64,000 bases of DNA from NCBI RefSeq assembly GCF_011075055.1, contig NC_058147.1:8556001-8620000 (forward strand). Direction: 5' to 3'. Below the pieces are notes generated by a model. That model made no database searches and was not told where the DNA came from. It saw only the letters and a program-made list of their open reading frames with translations. Both the position numbers and the translations under genes were made by a program. Below are positions 1-11,160 of the stretch, in pieces. How positions within the stretch are numbered: the first letter of the stretch is position 1; every line of letters starts with the position of its first letter. This DNA is from Mangifera indica (lineage: Eukaryota > Streptophyta > Magnoliopsida > Sapindales > Anacardiaceae).

Positions 1-289
1 TAATTAATGATGTTGATGTTAAGACCGATAAGGATCGAGATTCATTTGAGTTATAGGCTCTTGCTTTTGGCAAAAGATCTAGGATAGCTATTGGAGTGAG
101 TTCATCTATTAAGCCAACCACCGCCTCAGTCGCTGATCCTGTCTCTTTTTTATCTGTTGAGCTTATAGATCTTCATGCTAATGTTTACACTAATTTTGCT
201 ATTGTTAGTGCTAATATTGCTAATCCTTGAGCCGAGGTCATAGGTGGTATAAATAAGCTTCTTCATCTTTTTCTTCCACCACTTTCTTA
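1..289 (+). pseudogene. Unit A remnant of the ORF lying upstream of the Sirevirus-like 3' LTR
   Basis: This is the right-hand end of the degenerate acidic/Ser-rich reading frame that is best preserved at 47,756-48,118 in unit C. In A the frame is broken by a TAG near position 54 (TAT in C) and by later stops. The sequence matches unit B from about 22,077 with scattered substitutions. No known domain is visible. Its place just before the polypurine tracts of a copia element suggests the post-pol (env-like) region of a Sirevirus, which is inference. Confidence 0.45.
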
Positions 290-528
290 GTTTCTCTTTG
301 TTTTTTATTGTATCTTTGTTGTGTATGGATTTTCCCCATACCTTGATGTTTTATCTTGTTAGTACTCTTATTTTGTTGATCATGCTTATTTAGACATTTT
401 ATTCATAGATTGTGTCTTGATGCTTATTTTTGGCCATTTTGGTAATCATTTCTACACATTGTCCATGCATGTTAGTCTTCTTTTGTCCCAATGACTATAT
501 CATTTGCATTATTCGTTTTTATAATGAC

Positions 529-866
529 AAAGGGCGAGAAACGTTTGATTTACGTTGTGGATACTTTAATGTGGTTATGGAGGATTATGGATATATTTGA
601 CTATGATTATAGATGTGATATTTGATTAATGTTGTGGATATTTTGATGAGATTAATGTTGGATATATGATATTGATATGAATTGTATTACTATTTGCCCA
701 TGGTGCATATATTTAGGGGGAGGAAACTTTATTTTTTAAGGCTAAGTCATGCAAAATTTTCTTAAAAATCAAGTGTTTCCTAACTTTAAGGAAATACATT
801 CATTGATATATTTTATAAAATTCCTTGAAGTGCATATGTGTTTGTTAATATCAAAAAGAGGGAGAT
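529..866 (+). other. Multiple polypurine-tract region upstream of copia 3' LTR (unit A)
   Basis: Three G-rich purine motifs on the plus strand precede the LTR: AAAGGGCGAGAA (529-540), TTTAGGGGGAGGAAA (about 713-727) and AAAAAGAGGGAGAT (853-866), the last abutting the LTR start. Sireviruses are known for several GGGGGAG-type tracts before the 3' LTR, so this supports a Sirevirus assignment. The same three motifs recur in units B (22,604; 22,850; 22,990) and C (48,357; 48,603; 48,742). Confidence 0.6.
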
Positions 867-2272
867 TGTTGACTCAAGGAGTCATTATGCTTTTATTTTG
901 ATGATAACAAACTAATATGTCCCTAAGCATATTGACAAATGACTTTACTTGAGTGTAAGTTTGGATTACAAGAATTTACCTAATATACTTGTAGGAGCAT
1001 CAAGATGGAAATAAAAGACAAGAATCAAGTGAAGAATTCATAAAGATTTGAAGAAAAACTCAAGTTTAGGTAGATATGTTTGTAATCTTGAAGCATTTGT
1101 TTTGATTAAAATATTTATTTGCATGTGAAAGCTCATTTAAAAACTTATTCTTATATCTTTCACATTTTGGGTTAAAATGTTGTTTTTCAAACTTATTGGG
1201 TTAAGCCAAATTTTTATGAAAGTTTATTAACTCATTTAAAATAATGAAGTTTTGTGAACTACATTTTCATATCTCAAAGTTGGTTTTGAAAGAATTTTTA
1301 AAAATGGGTTAAATTATCATTTTTCATAGGTTCAAAGGCAAATAAAATTTTCAAAAATTTAGAAAGTAAAATGTAATAAAATTTGGTTGATCGAATTTGA
1401 CTAGCCGAATCCAAAAGCCATGTATTTTGGCTTTTAGATATTCGGTTGACCAAACTGTGATATGAATTTACTAATGGTTAGTATCATGTAGATACCATGG
1501 AAGTGTCATATTACATTCGATTGACTGAATTACATCTAGTCAATTGAATTTTATGTTTGTTAGAAAATTAAAACGGCTAGTTTTTATGCATAGTAGTAAC
1601 TTTTCTCATTTTCCCTTATATAAACCCAATCAAATCCACTTGGGATAGACTTTTGCCATTAAGAACTTTCATATATTTGAAAGCAAATCAATTTTGAGCT
1701 ATTCACTTTTAAATCTTTTTCTCTATTCAAAACCGTTGCTTACATACTTTTAATTTTATTTGCATTGGGTTGTACTAAGCTTAAATTCTCATATATACTC
1801 TTTGGGAGAGATTATATTTCGAATTCACATAAAAATTTCCACTATAAAAGAGTGAGATTCACTCTTAAAGAGATTATAAAATTTTTAGTGAGAGAAATTG
1901 TATTCTAGTACTTGTAAAGGTTAATAACACCTTGGAAGCTATTTTTGTTATCAAGAAAAGCCTGGTTGGGATTTTTTCAACCCAGAATTAGTGGATTACG
2001 TCAAGGGAGATAGCTTGAAAGAGTAAACGTGGGTCGGGTTGTGCCGAATCACTTTATATCGCGTGTTTGATTTTTTCATTCCTGAAACTTATATTTAGTG
2101 TTATGTTATTTTGATTGTGTTGATTATTCAAAATATCTCTTGTCATTCTCATAAATTGCATTAAAATAAGCAACATTCATTAAATTAAATATGTTGGTTT
2201 AATTCTTTAATTTCGTAAAGATTGTTTTAAATTGTCTAATTCACTTCCCCTCTTACGTCATTCGATCCTTCA
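867..2272 (+). repeat. Complete copia (Sirevirus-like) LTR, unit A
   Basis: This 1.4 kb LTR starts TGTTGACTC immediately after a polypurine tract and ends with CCTTCA. A TATATAAA box lies at 1,617-1,624. The U5 part has the segment (about 2,025-2,070) with a GTGCCGAATCAC-type motif and a CGTGTTTG, as commonly seen in these LTRs. Placement after the polypurine tract makes it a 3' LTR. It is followed by AATTGGTG, faintly like a copia primer-binding site (ATTGGTAT...), so an LTR shared by two elements is possible but unproven. Only unit A keeps the whole LTR. B and C are truncated inside it. Confidence 0.75.
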
Positions 2273-4874
2273 AATTGGTGTTGTGTTGGCTAGAAAACAT
2301 AGAAACTAGTAGAGCACTCCCATACATAATGAACAGTCATTTATGCTTGCATGAACGTTCATTCATCCCCTAGAAAGAAGAAAGATTTATTGTTCATGTG
2401 ATGAACGTGTGTCCTCAAGGTTTAAGCTTGAATGTTTGTTTATGTCATTGTAGCATGACAATGAAATTAGGATAAAAATGAGCATTAAGGACTTAAAAAT
2501 GTTAATCAACATTGGTTAATCATTAGTCAACAAAGGGAGAATGCCTATTCACAATAAGATGGATGCTAGTTCATGGGCTTGAAAGATAAACAAGAAGCAA
2601 AGGCATAATGATGCCCATTTTGGTAGTGTAAAAAGAGCATTTTACCCTTATGTTATTATTAAGATGGGGATTTAGTTAGAAATGCCTGTAAAAGGCAAGA
2701 TTAAATTAGCTAGCAAATCAAAGGTACTTGTGAAGTACCCAAAATTTTAGTCAAAGGGTGAAAATGTTCCTTTGTGAAGACTTATGAGGTTATGTGAAAT
2801 TGTCTATAAGTATAAGGTTTACAAAGTAATTTTTTTTTAACTTACTAAATAAAGTCATTAGGCTTTCTCTTTTTCCATGAGAAAAATAAAAGACAAGAGG
2901 AGAAAAGAGGACAGAGAGAAGAAAAGAAAGGAAAAAAAAAAAAAGGAAACGAAAGAGAAAAGGAAATTGATGGAAAAATATGAATAAGGTATCCAATTTT
3001 TATTCAATTAACTTAGGGTTTAATTTCACTATTCAAATTTGGGGATTTCCAAAATTATAACTATGTTACTTTGAATTGGCAAAAATAGGTAAGAAAGGAG
3101 GAAGATTCATAGGGAATTTTAACACTGGTTTTGGGTCTACTCAAATCTATGAATACGAACAAAATTTCTTTTACCTTTAGTTAATTTATGCAAATTTTAT
3201 AATTTTTATTCTGAATCTTTAAAAATGGCAATAGAGATTTGGTGGAAATCTCTCACAAAAATCAATAGTTTTTCTATGCATGTTATGGATTCTAGTTGTC
3301 GATAACAGTAGAGTTGAAGGCCACTTAAATTCAATGTTACATATTATTGTAAATTTTGAAGGTAAATGTAATTGATGTTGTATGTGTGGCTGGAAAGCTG
3401 AAGTTATTAAATTTTGTTATAGTCTAACTGAAATTTCTAAATATTTAAGTTATTGATGTTTTTGAAGTTGTAAAGCTAAAATATTTTTAGTTTAGTCTTA
3501 TGGGTGACTGAAATTGTTAAAAGTTAATTGATTTGATATTGTGTATAACTGTAGAGCTAAAATTGCTTAATGTTATTTGAATTTATATTTTATGAGGTTG
3601 TATAGTTGAAGATTTTATTATTTAATTTCGTAGATAATTGAAATTATTAAATAAATTATTTATTGATATTGCGTGTGGCTGTAAAGCTGGAAGATATTTA
3701 ATTCAGTTCTATAGGAGACTAAAATTTGTTGATGTTGTTTGAATCCATATTTTATGAGGTTGTATTGCTGAAGGTTATATGATTCAATTTTATGAATGAT
3801 TGAAATTGCTAAATAAATTATTTATTTATATTGCGTGTGTTTGTAGTGTTGAAAGCATGTGGTTGTAAAACTAGAAAGCATTTAGTTCAATTATATAAGA
3901 GACTAAAATTGCCAATGTTATTTGAATTGATATTTTGTGAGGTTGCATAGTTGAAGGTTATACGATCCAGTTTCATAGGTGATTGAAATTATTGAATAAA
4001 TTATTTTTTAATATTGTGTGTGGTTGTAGAGTTGAAAATCCTAGTTCAATGATAAATATGACTATATGGTTGATTTAACTTAATGATAAATATGGTTGTA
4101 TTGTTGAATGCTATCAAATTGGTGTTGTAGTTGGATGTAGAGTTGAATATAGTTAATTTTGTATGATGAGGTCGTTTGTTACCTAATGATGATTATTCTA
4201 ATATTATTATTGAGTTATGGTATTATGAATGTGGTATCATTAAGAAATTCTTCGCAAATGCATATAAGGTGATATGTGTTTTGCTTGTGCAGTGTTTTAT
4301 ATTAGGCATGACAGATTTCAATTGATCTACCTGTATAATTCTTTATGTCAAGTATAATAGATTTTCAGTGCTCTGTCTGAGTGACATTACAACATTTCAG
4401 GTATGACAGTTTTTCCTTGCTCTACTTGTGTACGAGATGCCTATCAATTATGACAAATTTCTACTTAAAAATATTATAAGTGGTGTATAGCCCAAATTAT
4501 TGTTTTAGTGAGAGGTTCAGAATCAATAAAGAAATGAATGTATGAGTTATTGATAATAAGCTTTTCTATTTAAATATGATTTTCCCCAAGCATATTTTAT
4601 CACTCGTGTAATGTTTGTTGCACTGAACTTTAATTCAACATATTGAATATGCATAAAACCATTGACAATTTTGTTGTCGTGAGTATTTTACCAAATTAAA
4701 ATCTAAAAGTGGTTATAATTTGGTTTAGTCATAATTATAACTTGAAAATTTTATTTGGGGAAATTTAATAGTCATTTTTTTTCAGAAAAAGAATTTCAGT
4801 ATTAGTTTAAGTATGATATTTTGCAAATAAAACTTAATTATTAGCAATAAATTATTTTATTTCAATAGTGATAT
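2273..4874. other. Non-coding stretch present only in unit A, with degenerate tandem repeats
   Basis: No credible coding sequence is visible. A purine-rich low-complexity stretch lies at about 2,885-2,960. From about 3,360 to 4,100 there are three to four diverged tandem copies of a unit of 160-185 bp, recognisable by GAGGTTG followed by a GTTGAAG-like string at 3,594, 3,756 and 3,939. The interval falls inside the 3,166 bp missing from unit B (A positions 1,709-4,874). Confidence 0.5.
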
Positions 4875-6496
4875 ATCAAATTCTTCTTATAAATTAACCT
4901 CTTTGGGTTGGTTAATATATTATGAATTGTTTTGTAACTGCCTACTAACTAAGCTTTTAGCCCACCTTTATATAATTTTTCCCTTCTAAGATATCTCTTA
5001 GACCGTGCTAAGCAGTGACTCCACTCAAGGTTTTTCCATGATATAACATCTTCAGTTGGTGTCTCATTTGGCTTATGTTATGAGGATTTTTTTGGAACTT
5101 ATGTAAATATTTAAAGGCCAGAGGCCTAATTAAAACTTATTCTCATGTTTTGAAATGGAAATCATGATGCTTTGTGTATACTTATAGCAAGTTTAGAGGC
5201 TATGCACGATGTTATAATAAGTGTTAAATATGTGTTATAGAAATTTTTTTAAATAGTTTTATAGGGGCATCTTAGCCTACAAAGTCTTATAAGAGTATTA
5301 GTATGTTATAGGATTATCAAGTTAAACAGGTCCTGTTAACCTAACTGTATGGAAGATAACAAAAACTCTAATAAAGTTAGATTCAAGTTGAAGATAGAGA
5401 AAGTTAAGAAAAGTGGTATACACCTAAATAAACACTTACTATATGCAAAAGTGGCGTTACATGTAAAAGCCATAAGACTACACGAGAGATATATACCAAT
5501 GAGATGTATTATGCACTTGACGCCAAAACATATTAGCCATTCACTTTCAATTCAAATATGTATAGTAAGAAAAGTGGCATATCAATTAGTTCCTTCACAT
5601 GATCAGTAGGATGCATCACATATGCACCTATGGTAAGGGTTATATGAGGATAGTAATTCAAGTTGAGAAATCCTATAGCTATGCATTTTTGGTAAGAGAG
5701 GTATTATAACTAGTTTCCTCATATGACCAGGTATCATAGTTAGTTAGCCTTATAGTACAGAATGCATATGCTTAAGGCACAAGAGATATAGATAGTTAGG
5801 ATGTTGATTGTTTTCACTAGGGCATATGATATGTGACATTGCCTATGTATTTAAAACACGAGGGTGTTGAGAGTAGATGGATAGGCATAAAAGGAAGCCA
5901 TAAGACATCCACTTTAACCATATAAAGACTTAATGATAGGACGCTAAGTTTCAAATTTATGTTGTGTGTGAGGTATTGAAAGGCCACCTATTTACTAAAT
6001 ATTTATCACTCATGTGTTCCTTTTATGGTTTTGCAAATAAAGGTGAGTAGCGGCTAAAAGATTTTGGTGAAGAAAATGATGGAAAAATGACATGCATGTA
6101 ACATATGAGCATGAATCAGTGTAATAAAAAAACATGGAGAAGGATTAGTGAGTTTTACCTACTCTAAGCTTAAATATATGATGATGAAAAATAGAGATGA
6201 ACTTCACTCATGCGTTCCTTTTCATGGTTTTGTATTTAATTCTCGATTTTTTAGACATTGTGATGTCTACACGCTTATGTTTATTGATTTTGGATTTTTA
6301 GGCACAGTTTAAATAGAGTTTATATGGATGGTATCTGTCATATTGAGATATTTTAGTTTACACCTTTTTACACTCTAATGTTTGTAAGTGTTATATCATG
6401 CTTCATTTTTCGACAATATGAATTAAGAGGTCAAATTGTGTAATTCTCTTCAGATAATGTTATGTGAAAAGGTTGTATCTGGAGAAGGGTGTTATA
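4875..6496 (+). repeat. Degenerate Ty3/gypsy LTR, unit A
   Basis: The sequence matches the intact gypsy LTR at 41,862-43,459 in several blocks, for example 5,455-5,640 with 42,535-42,720 and 5,970-6,496 with 43,030-43,459. It ends GGAGAAGGGTGTTATA, the counterpart of the GAGAGGGGTGTTATA end of that LTR. The 5' end was not found, so the left limit is the shared A/B block edge. An 86-codon open frame at 5,349-5,609 lies in this LTR, has no recognisable domain and is not treated as a gene. Confidence 0.55.
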
Positions 6497-7289
6497 CTTT
6501 TCCATGTTCTATTCAACAAAAGTCCAAATTATTTTGCGCCTAGTGTATTTGATTATGCTATCTATCTTTCATTTAGACCTTACCACAAGACAAAATTCTA
6601 ATTTTATACAAACAAATGTATCTTTTTATGGTATAGTTTACTGCATAAATACTACAAGTGTTTAGAACAAAACGGCTGCATATAAATAGCTTAAAGTGTA
6701 AAATTTGATCAATCTGATTTCCTATACTTCACTAATCCATATTTGTAACATTGAGTTAGTTTTTTAGCCTATTTCACTATCTACGCAATAGTAAATCTCA
6801 ACACTATAAACTTGAGATTACATTTGATCAACAATAAATTTTCACTACAATACAAGAATCAATTCTTATATCAATCTTTAGCCAATACTTACATTCAACC
6901 TTTATACAAAATCCCATGACCTACCATTTCAATCCCTTTCACATTCTTTTATGTCACAATCTCACCATTAAATGCAAATAACATAACTATTATGTCTTAC
7001 CCTTCACCTCTGGTCATTGAATTAATTGTAGACTTAACTAAATATTCCAAAAAACAGTTTATACCAAATCACCTTACAACCACAAGCACTCATCCTATGA
7101 TACCATATCAAAATCCACTTAGATTACTACCATTTTAGTCTAATACACATCAATTGTAGAAACAAAACCCATTTTAGTCCATTACTATAAGGCTTTTTTT
7201 TACATTGATTAGAAAGCAACAATACTGGCTAAGCATGAGGCTGTGATTGCTAATAAAATATGATCCCTAGTTCCTTTAATTTAATATGT
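6497..7289. other. Unassigned AT-rich spacer, unit A
   Basis: I see no open reading frame, repeat or known motif between the old gypsy LTR end and the copia polymerase remnant. It is shared with unit B with few differences. Confidence 0.4.
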
Positions 7290-8614
7290 GAATTATGTAG
7301 GTTGTAAATAGGTTCTTAAAACAAAGTATAACACTTATGGATCAGTACAGAGAAACAAAGCCAAATTTATGGCTAAAGGGTTTCAACGAACACCCGAGAT
7401 AGATTATTCTGAAACATTTAGCTTACTCATTGAAATTGCCACCATAAGGGTTGTTTTTAGCGTTGTAGCCCATTTTGATTGGATAATTGAAAAAAAAATT
7501 TAATAATACTTTTTCCAAAATGGTTAATTAAAGGAGATTGTCTTTATGCATCAACTTGAAGGGTTCTACTTAAACCAATTACATGATATGAATAATTTAT
7601 CCACTAAAAACTTTGACCCTATAGCTTACTCTAGGAAGTTTGTGTGTAAACTAAAGAAAATATTGTATATAAAGCTAAAATAGCCTCCTTGAGCCTAGTT
7701 TAAGAGACTAAAAAATCTGATCTAATTATCTAGGGATTTGTATGTTTAATTTTAAACATAAGGCTCTTTGTTTATATATAAATCAAAATAAAATAATCAT
7801 GTCCTAGTTTATATTGATGATATCCTTATCATTGGAAATGACAATGAGTTAATTTCTCGATTAGTTCATCTCAATGAGAAATTTGATCTCAAAGATTTAG
7901 TAGGTGTCTATTATTTCTTTGACTTTGAAGTTACAAGAAATGCCTTTGGACGACATCTTTGTCAAGCCAAGTATATGCTAAAGACTAACTTGAAAAAGCC
8001 AACATGAATGGCGACAAGTCCTGTTCAACACCTTTTTCCATTGGTACAAAACTATTTCCTAAGGATAATGATACATTTCTCTAGTTTATTATGTAAAAGA
8101 GTGTGACAAGAGCCTTGTAAAACCAAACCTTAACCAAACCAAACTTAGCATTTTTTGTTAATAAATTAAGTCAGTTTTTACAAAAAAAAGAACAATCCTC
8201 TTATATTGTAGCAAGCTTGCAAACAAATTTTAAGACGTCTTTAAGGGACTTTGTTCCATGGGCTGATATTTTAAAAGTGGATCAATTTTACATTTAGAAT
8301 GTTATGTTGATACTGTTTGGGCAAATACTATTCATGATAGACAATCCACTACTAAATATTATATATACCTTATACCAAATTTAATTCAATGGTGTGCAAG
8401 ATAACAAAGAGTTATGGCTTTATCATCAACTGAAGCAAAGTATAGAGTTCTAACCAATACTACAAATAAAATTAGATGGTTAAGAAACATTTTGTCTAAA
8501 ATTAGTCTGGATTTTTTAGTTTCTCCTTACCAAGGTGTCAATGCATTGACCTCAAACCTTGTGTTTAATGCAAGAATAAAACATGTTGATATTGATGCTC
8601 ACCATGTTATATAG
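7290..8614 (+). pseudogene. Ty1/copia reverse transcriptase and RNase H wreck (unit A)
   Basis: Conceptual translation across frames gives successive copia pol landmarks: a GCK-(x)-VLKTKYN block followed by KAKFMAKGFQ (from about 7,305), a DYSETFS block (about 7,400), the RT catalytic box VYIDDILI (about 7,810-7,835, YxDD intact), a KYMLKTNL block (about 7,970), and an open RNase H end at 8,414-8,614 with SSTEAKYR and HVDIDAHHVI. The frame is broken by many stops and frameshifts. No gag, integrase or matched LTRs are attached, so it is a dead fragment. B carries the same wreck. Confidence 0.85.
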
Positions 8615-11054
8615 GGATTTTTGGGGTTAGTGGAATCTAGTGAGTGGAGTGGAATATAATAAAAAATTAATTAAACAACCTAAAATTCCACTTGGATGAC
8701 ATTTTAGGATTATGTTTTTATGAAACATGTTATTGCAAACCATAAGGAGTTTTCGAAGCATGATACCTGCGTTTAGAGGCTCTTTTGTCTTTACGTGAAA
8801 GTGAAAATGCCAATCAACTTATTACAAGGCTGCGCTTTGGTATCCCCTAGAAGCATGAATGAAAAAAAGTTAAAAAACAATTCATAAGAGGCTACTTATG
8901 GTTTAGACAAATGAGGATTCATGTTTTTATTTAGGTAAAAGTTCTAAATTTGTGAAAATATGTCTATATTTATAGGACACAATGAACAACTGTTCATAGG
9001 GTATGAATGGTTGTTTATCTTGATCTTATCTTGTATGATCCATGATTTACCTAAACTCTTGAGTGCAAATTTGGATTAAATTTAGATAAAGTTTTATTAA
9101 TCCATGCCATTATAAATAAGGGTTCATGACCCATGAACAATCGTTTATGGTAAAAGGAAAAAAAAGAAGTCAAACTAGACTTATTTAATCCTATTCGACA
9201 AGCCTAGTCTATTCATGATTTCACCTTCATTAAAATACCCAAATTATCACTAAATAATCATATGCCTCTAAAGTCTGAATCAACACCTTTATGCATGAAA
9301 CTTATAAGCTCTCTATTGAACTGATAGTGTTTGAATTTAGGTTGACAAAATGTCAATTAGCAACTCTTAAACCTCATCAACTTCATGATTATGTATAATA
9401 CAATGCTTTCATAAACCGGTATCTCTCGAGGTTGAGATATAGATATGTTTCTATCTTAGTGTCTCCTCGATATGAATTGATACACATCAATAACTGTACA
9501 ATTCGGATTAGACTTTGACCTAATCCCACTATGGCTACAGTTTCAAGTGGTTATTAATGTCTTTCAGTATTCTCATTTGAGATATCATCTCTCATACTAA
9601 AGAGTGGCAAATCCTCTATTGAATCATCATAGTTTCTATATAGATTTTGATATAGTCATTCATTACCTTTATGATTATCCTAATTATGACAACACATTAG
9701 ATGATATCAAACTATCCCAATCTTTGTACAAGATGGTTTGGTAACTTTAAGTCAAAGACCATATGTACCCATGAGATACCAAAATGATTGGTTCTTCTTC
9801 TATAGATAAATCATGGCAAAAGGGAGAACCTATCATGATCATTCAAATGAACCCCTAAGACATGTGTCTATCATCTCATGATGGACATGAACAGTGCTTT
9901 GTTTAAAGTGCACAAAAACATTACTTTTCCAACTAAAAAATGACAAAGATTTCATACATCTCTATATGTTGTTCATTTGGTTCAATAGCTAAGGAAGTTT
10001 TCGAAGTCCTCACATTTTGAAATTAGGCAGAAATTGTCATATGTTTGTTCCTCACTTGTAAAACATCTATGTCTCAACTAGCTGATAGATAACTCTTACC
10101 AAAAGAACGTAATTTGCTAGTTGACATCTTTTCCATGTCTCAACTAGTTGATAAGAATGTAACTACACTTTTCTTCCTTTAAATAAAAAATATTACTAAT
10201 AAAAGTAAGGTAGAGAGAGAGGAACAACAATAAGTATAAGAAAGCTTACACTAAATGTTTGGATTAAATAAAAAGGTTCCCATAAAATCTGACAATTCTC
10301 TTTAGGACTCGTCTTTAATCAAATCCTTCATAAGACACTTTCTTATAATTTTTATACATATACTTTGTCAAGACATTTTCTCAATGTTACCAATGTTATA
10401 ACCATGGACATAGGCTCATGAGCAGTGGGCAAAACTATGTTATAAAACCACTTTGTGTTTAATTCCTTACTAGCGTTTGTATTGCACTAATATAGCAAAT
10501 ATTGTTCAATAACGAATCCTCAATATTGCTACCAAATCCCATCTTATACAAAACTTTATTTTGCCTACATTATTTTGTGATGTGAAATCTCATCAATAAT
10601 TTATTTTCATAACTGATTAAAAGAAACTATTTTATAGATTGGTGTGTTAATGTTTAATTTGTTGATACATTGATCAAGTGCTCTTTACTTCCTAAACTCT
10701 TTATGTGGTAAAGTTTTGTGCAACGTTTATGCCAGTTTTACTTGGAAGAACTTGGAAGAAAGGAGATGATGGACACAATAATTGCCTTCATATTGAACAA
10801 TTGCTTCAACAACCATTGAAATCTTATAGATGACATATTTGATTCACTCGATTGCATATAGCCAATTTTCAACTATATAACAAGGAAACTAAACGCTTTT
10901 AACTTCTTTTTAAAGTAAGTAATTGAAATGATAAATTCCAAGAGAAATGAAAACCTTGCAATGATTGGAAGCCTTGCATTTATTAAACATTTCATAAATA
11001 GTCATGATGTTACAATAACAAGTTTTTCCATCATGATAAAATCTCATCATAATA
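8615..11054. other. Unassigned spacer downstream of the laccase, unit A
   Basis: No coding signal is seen in about 2.4 kb. It contains weak direct repeats, for example TGTCTCAACTAG at about 10,070 and 10,138. The part from about 9,148 rightward is conserved in B and C and forms the left flank common to all three laccase copies. The part before 9,148 is missing from C. Confidence 0.4.
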
Positions 11055-11060
11055 TTTATT
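11055..11060 (-). promoter_or_regulatory. Candidate polyadenylation signal of laccase A
   Basis: AATAAA on the minus strand, about 100 bp past the laccase stop codon. It is conserved at 30,030-30,035 (B) and 50,689-50,694 (C). AT-rich DNA makes chance matches common. Confidence 0.4.
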
Positions 11061-11160
11061 ACTTTGATCATTTAAGTCATCAAACAATAAATGAATGATT
11101 TCCTAAAAATTAAAATGTGAATGAGAAAGAACAAATACACATTCTAAGAATACAAATGGC

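Noticed and set aside
2273..2290. Copia primer-binding site after the unit A LTR
   Set aside because: Only AATTGGTG matches the usual text; the remainder does not match an initiator-tRNA complement, so it is mentioned only as a possibility.
2790..2996. Minus-strand Phe-rich ORF
   Set aside because: It is the translation of a purine-rich low-complexity stretch.
5349..5609. 86-codon ORF preserved in A and B (24,320-24,580)
   Set aside because: It lies within a degenerate gypsy LTR and has no domain. Preservation only reflects the recent A/B duplication.
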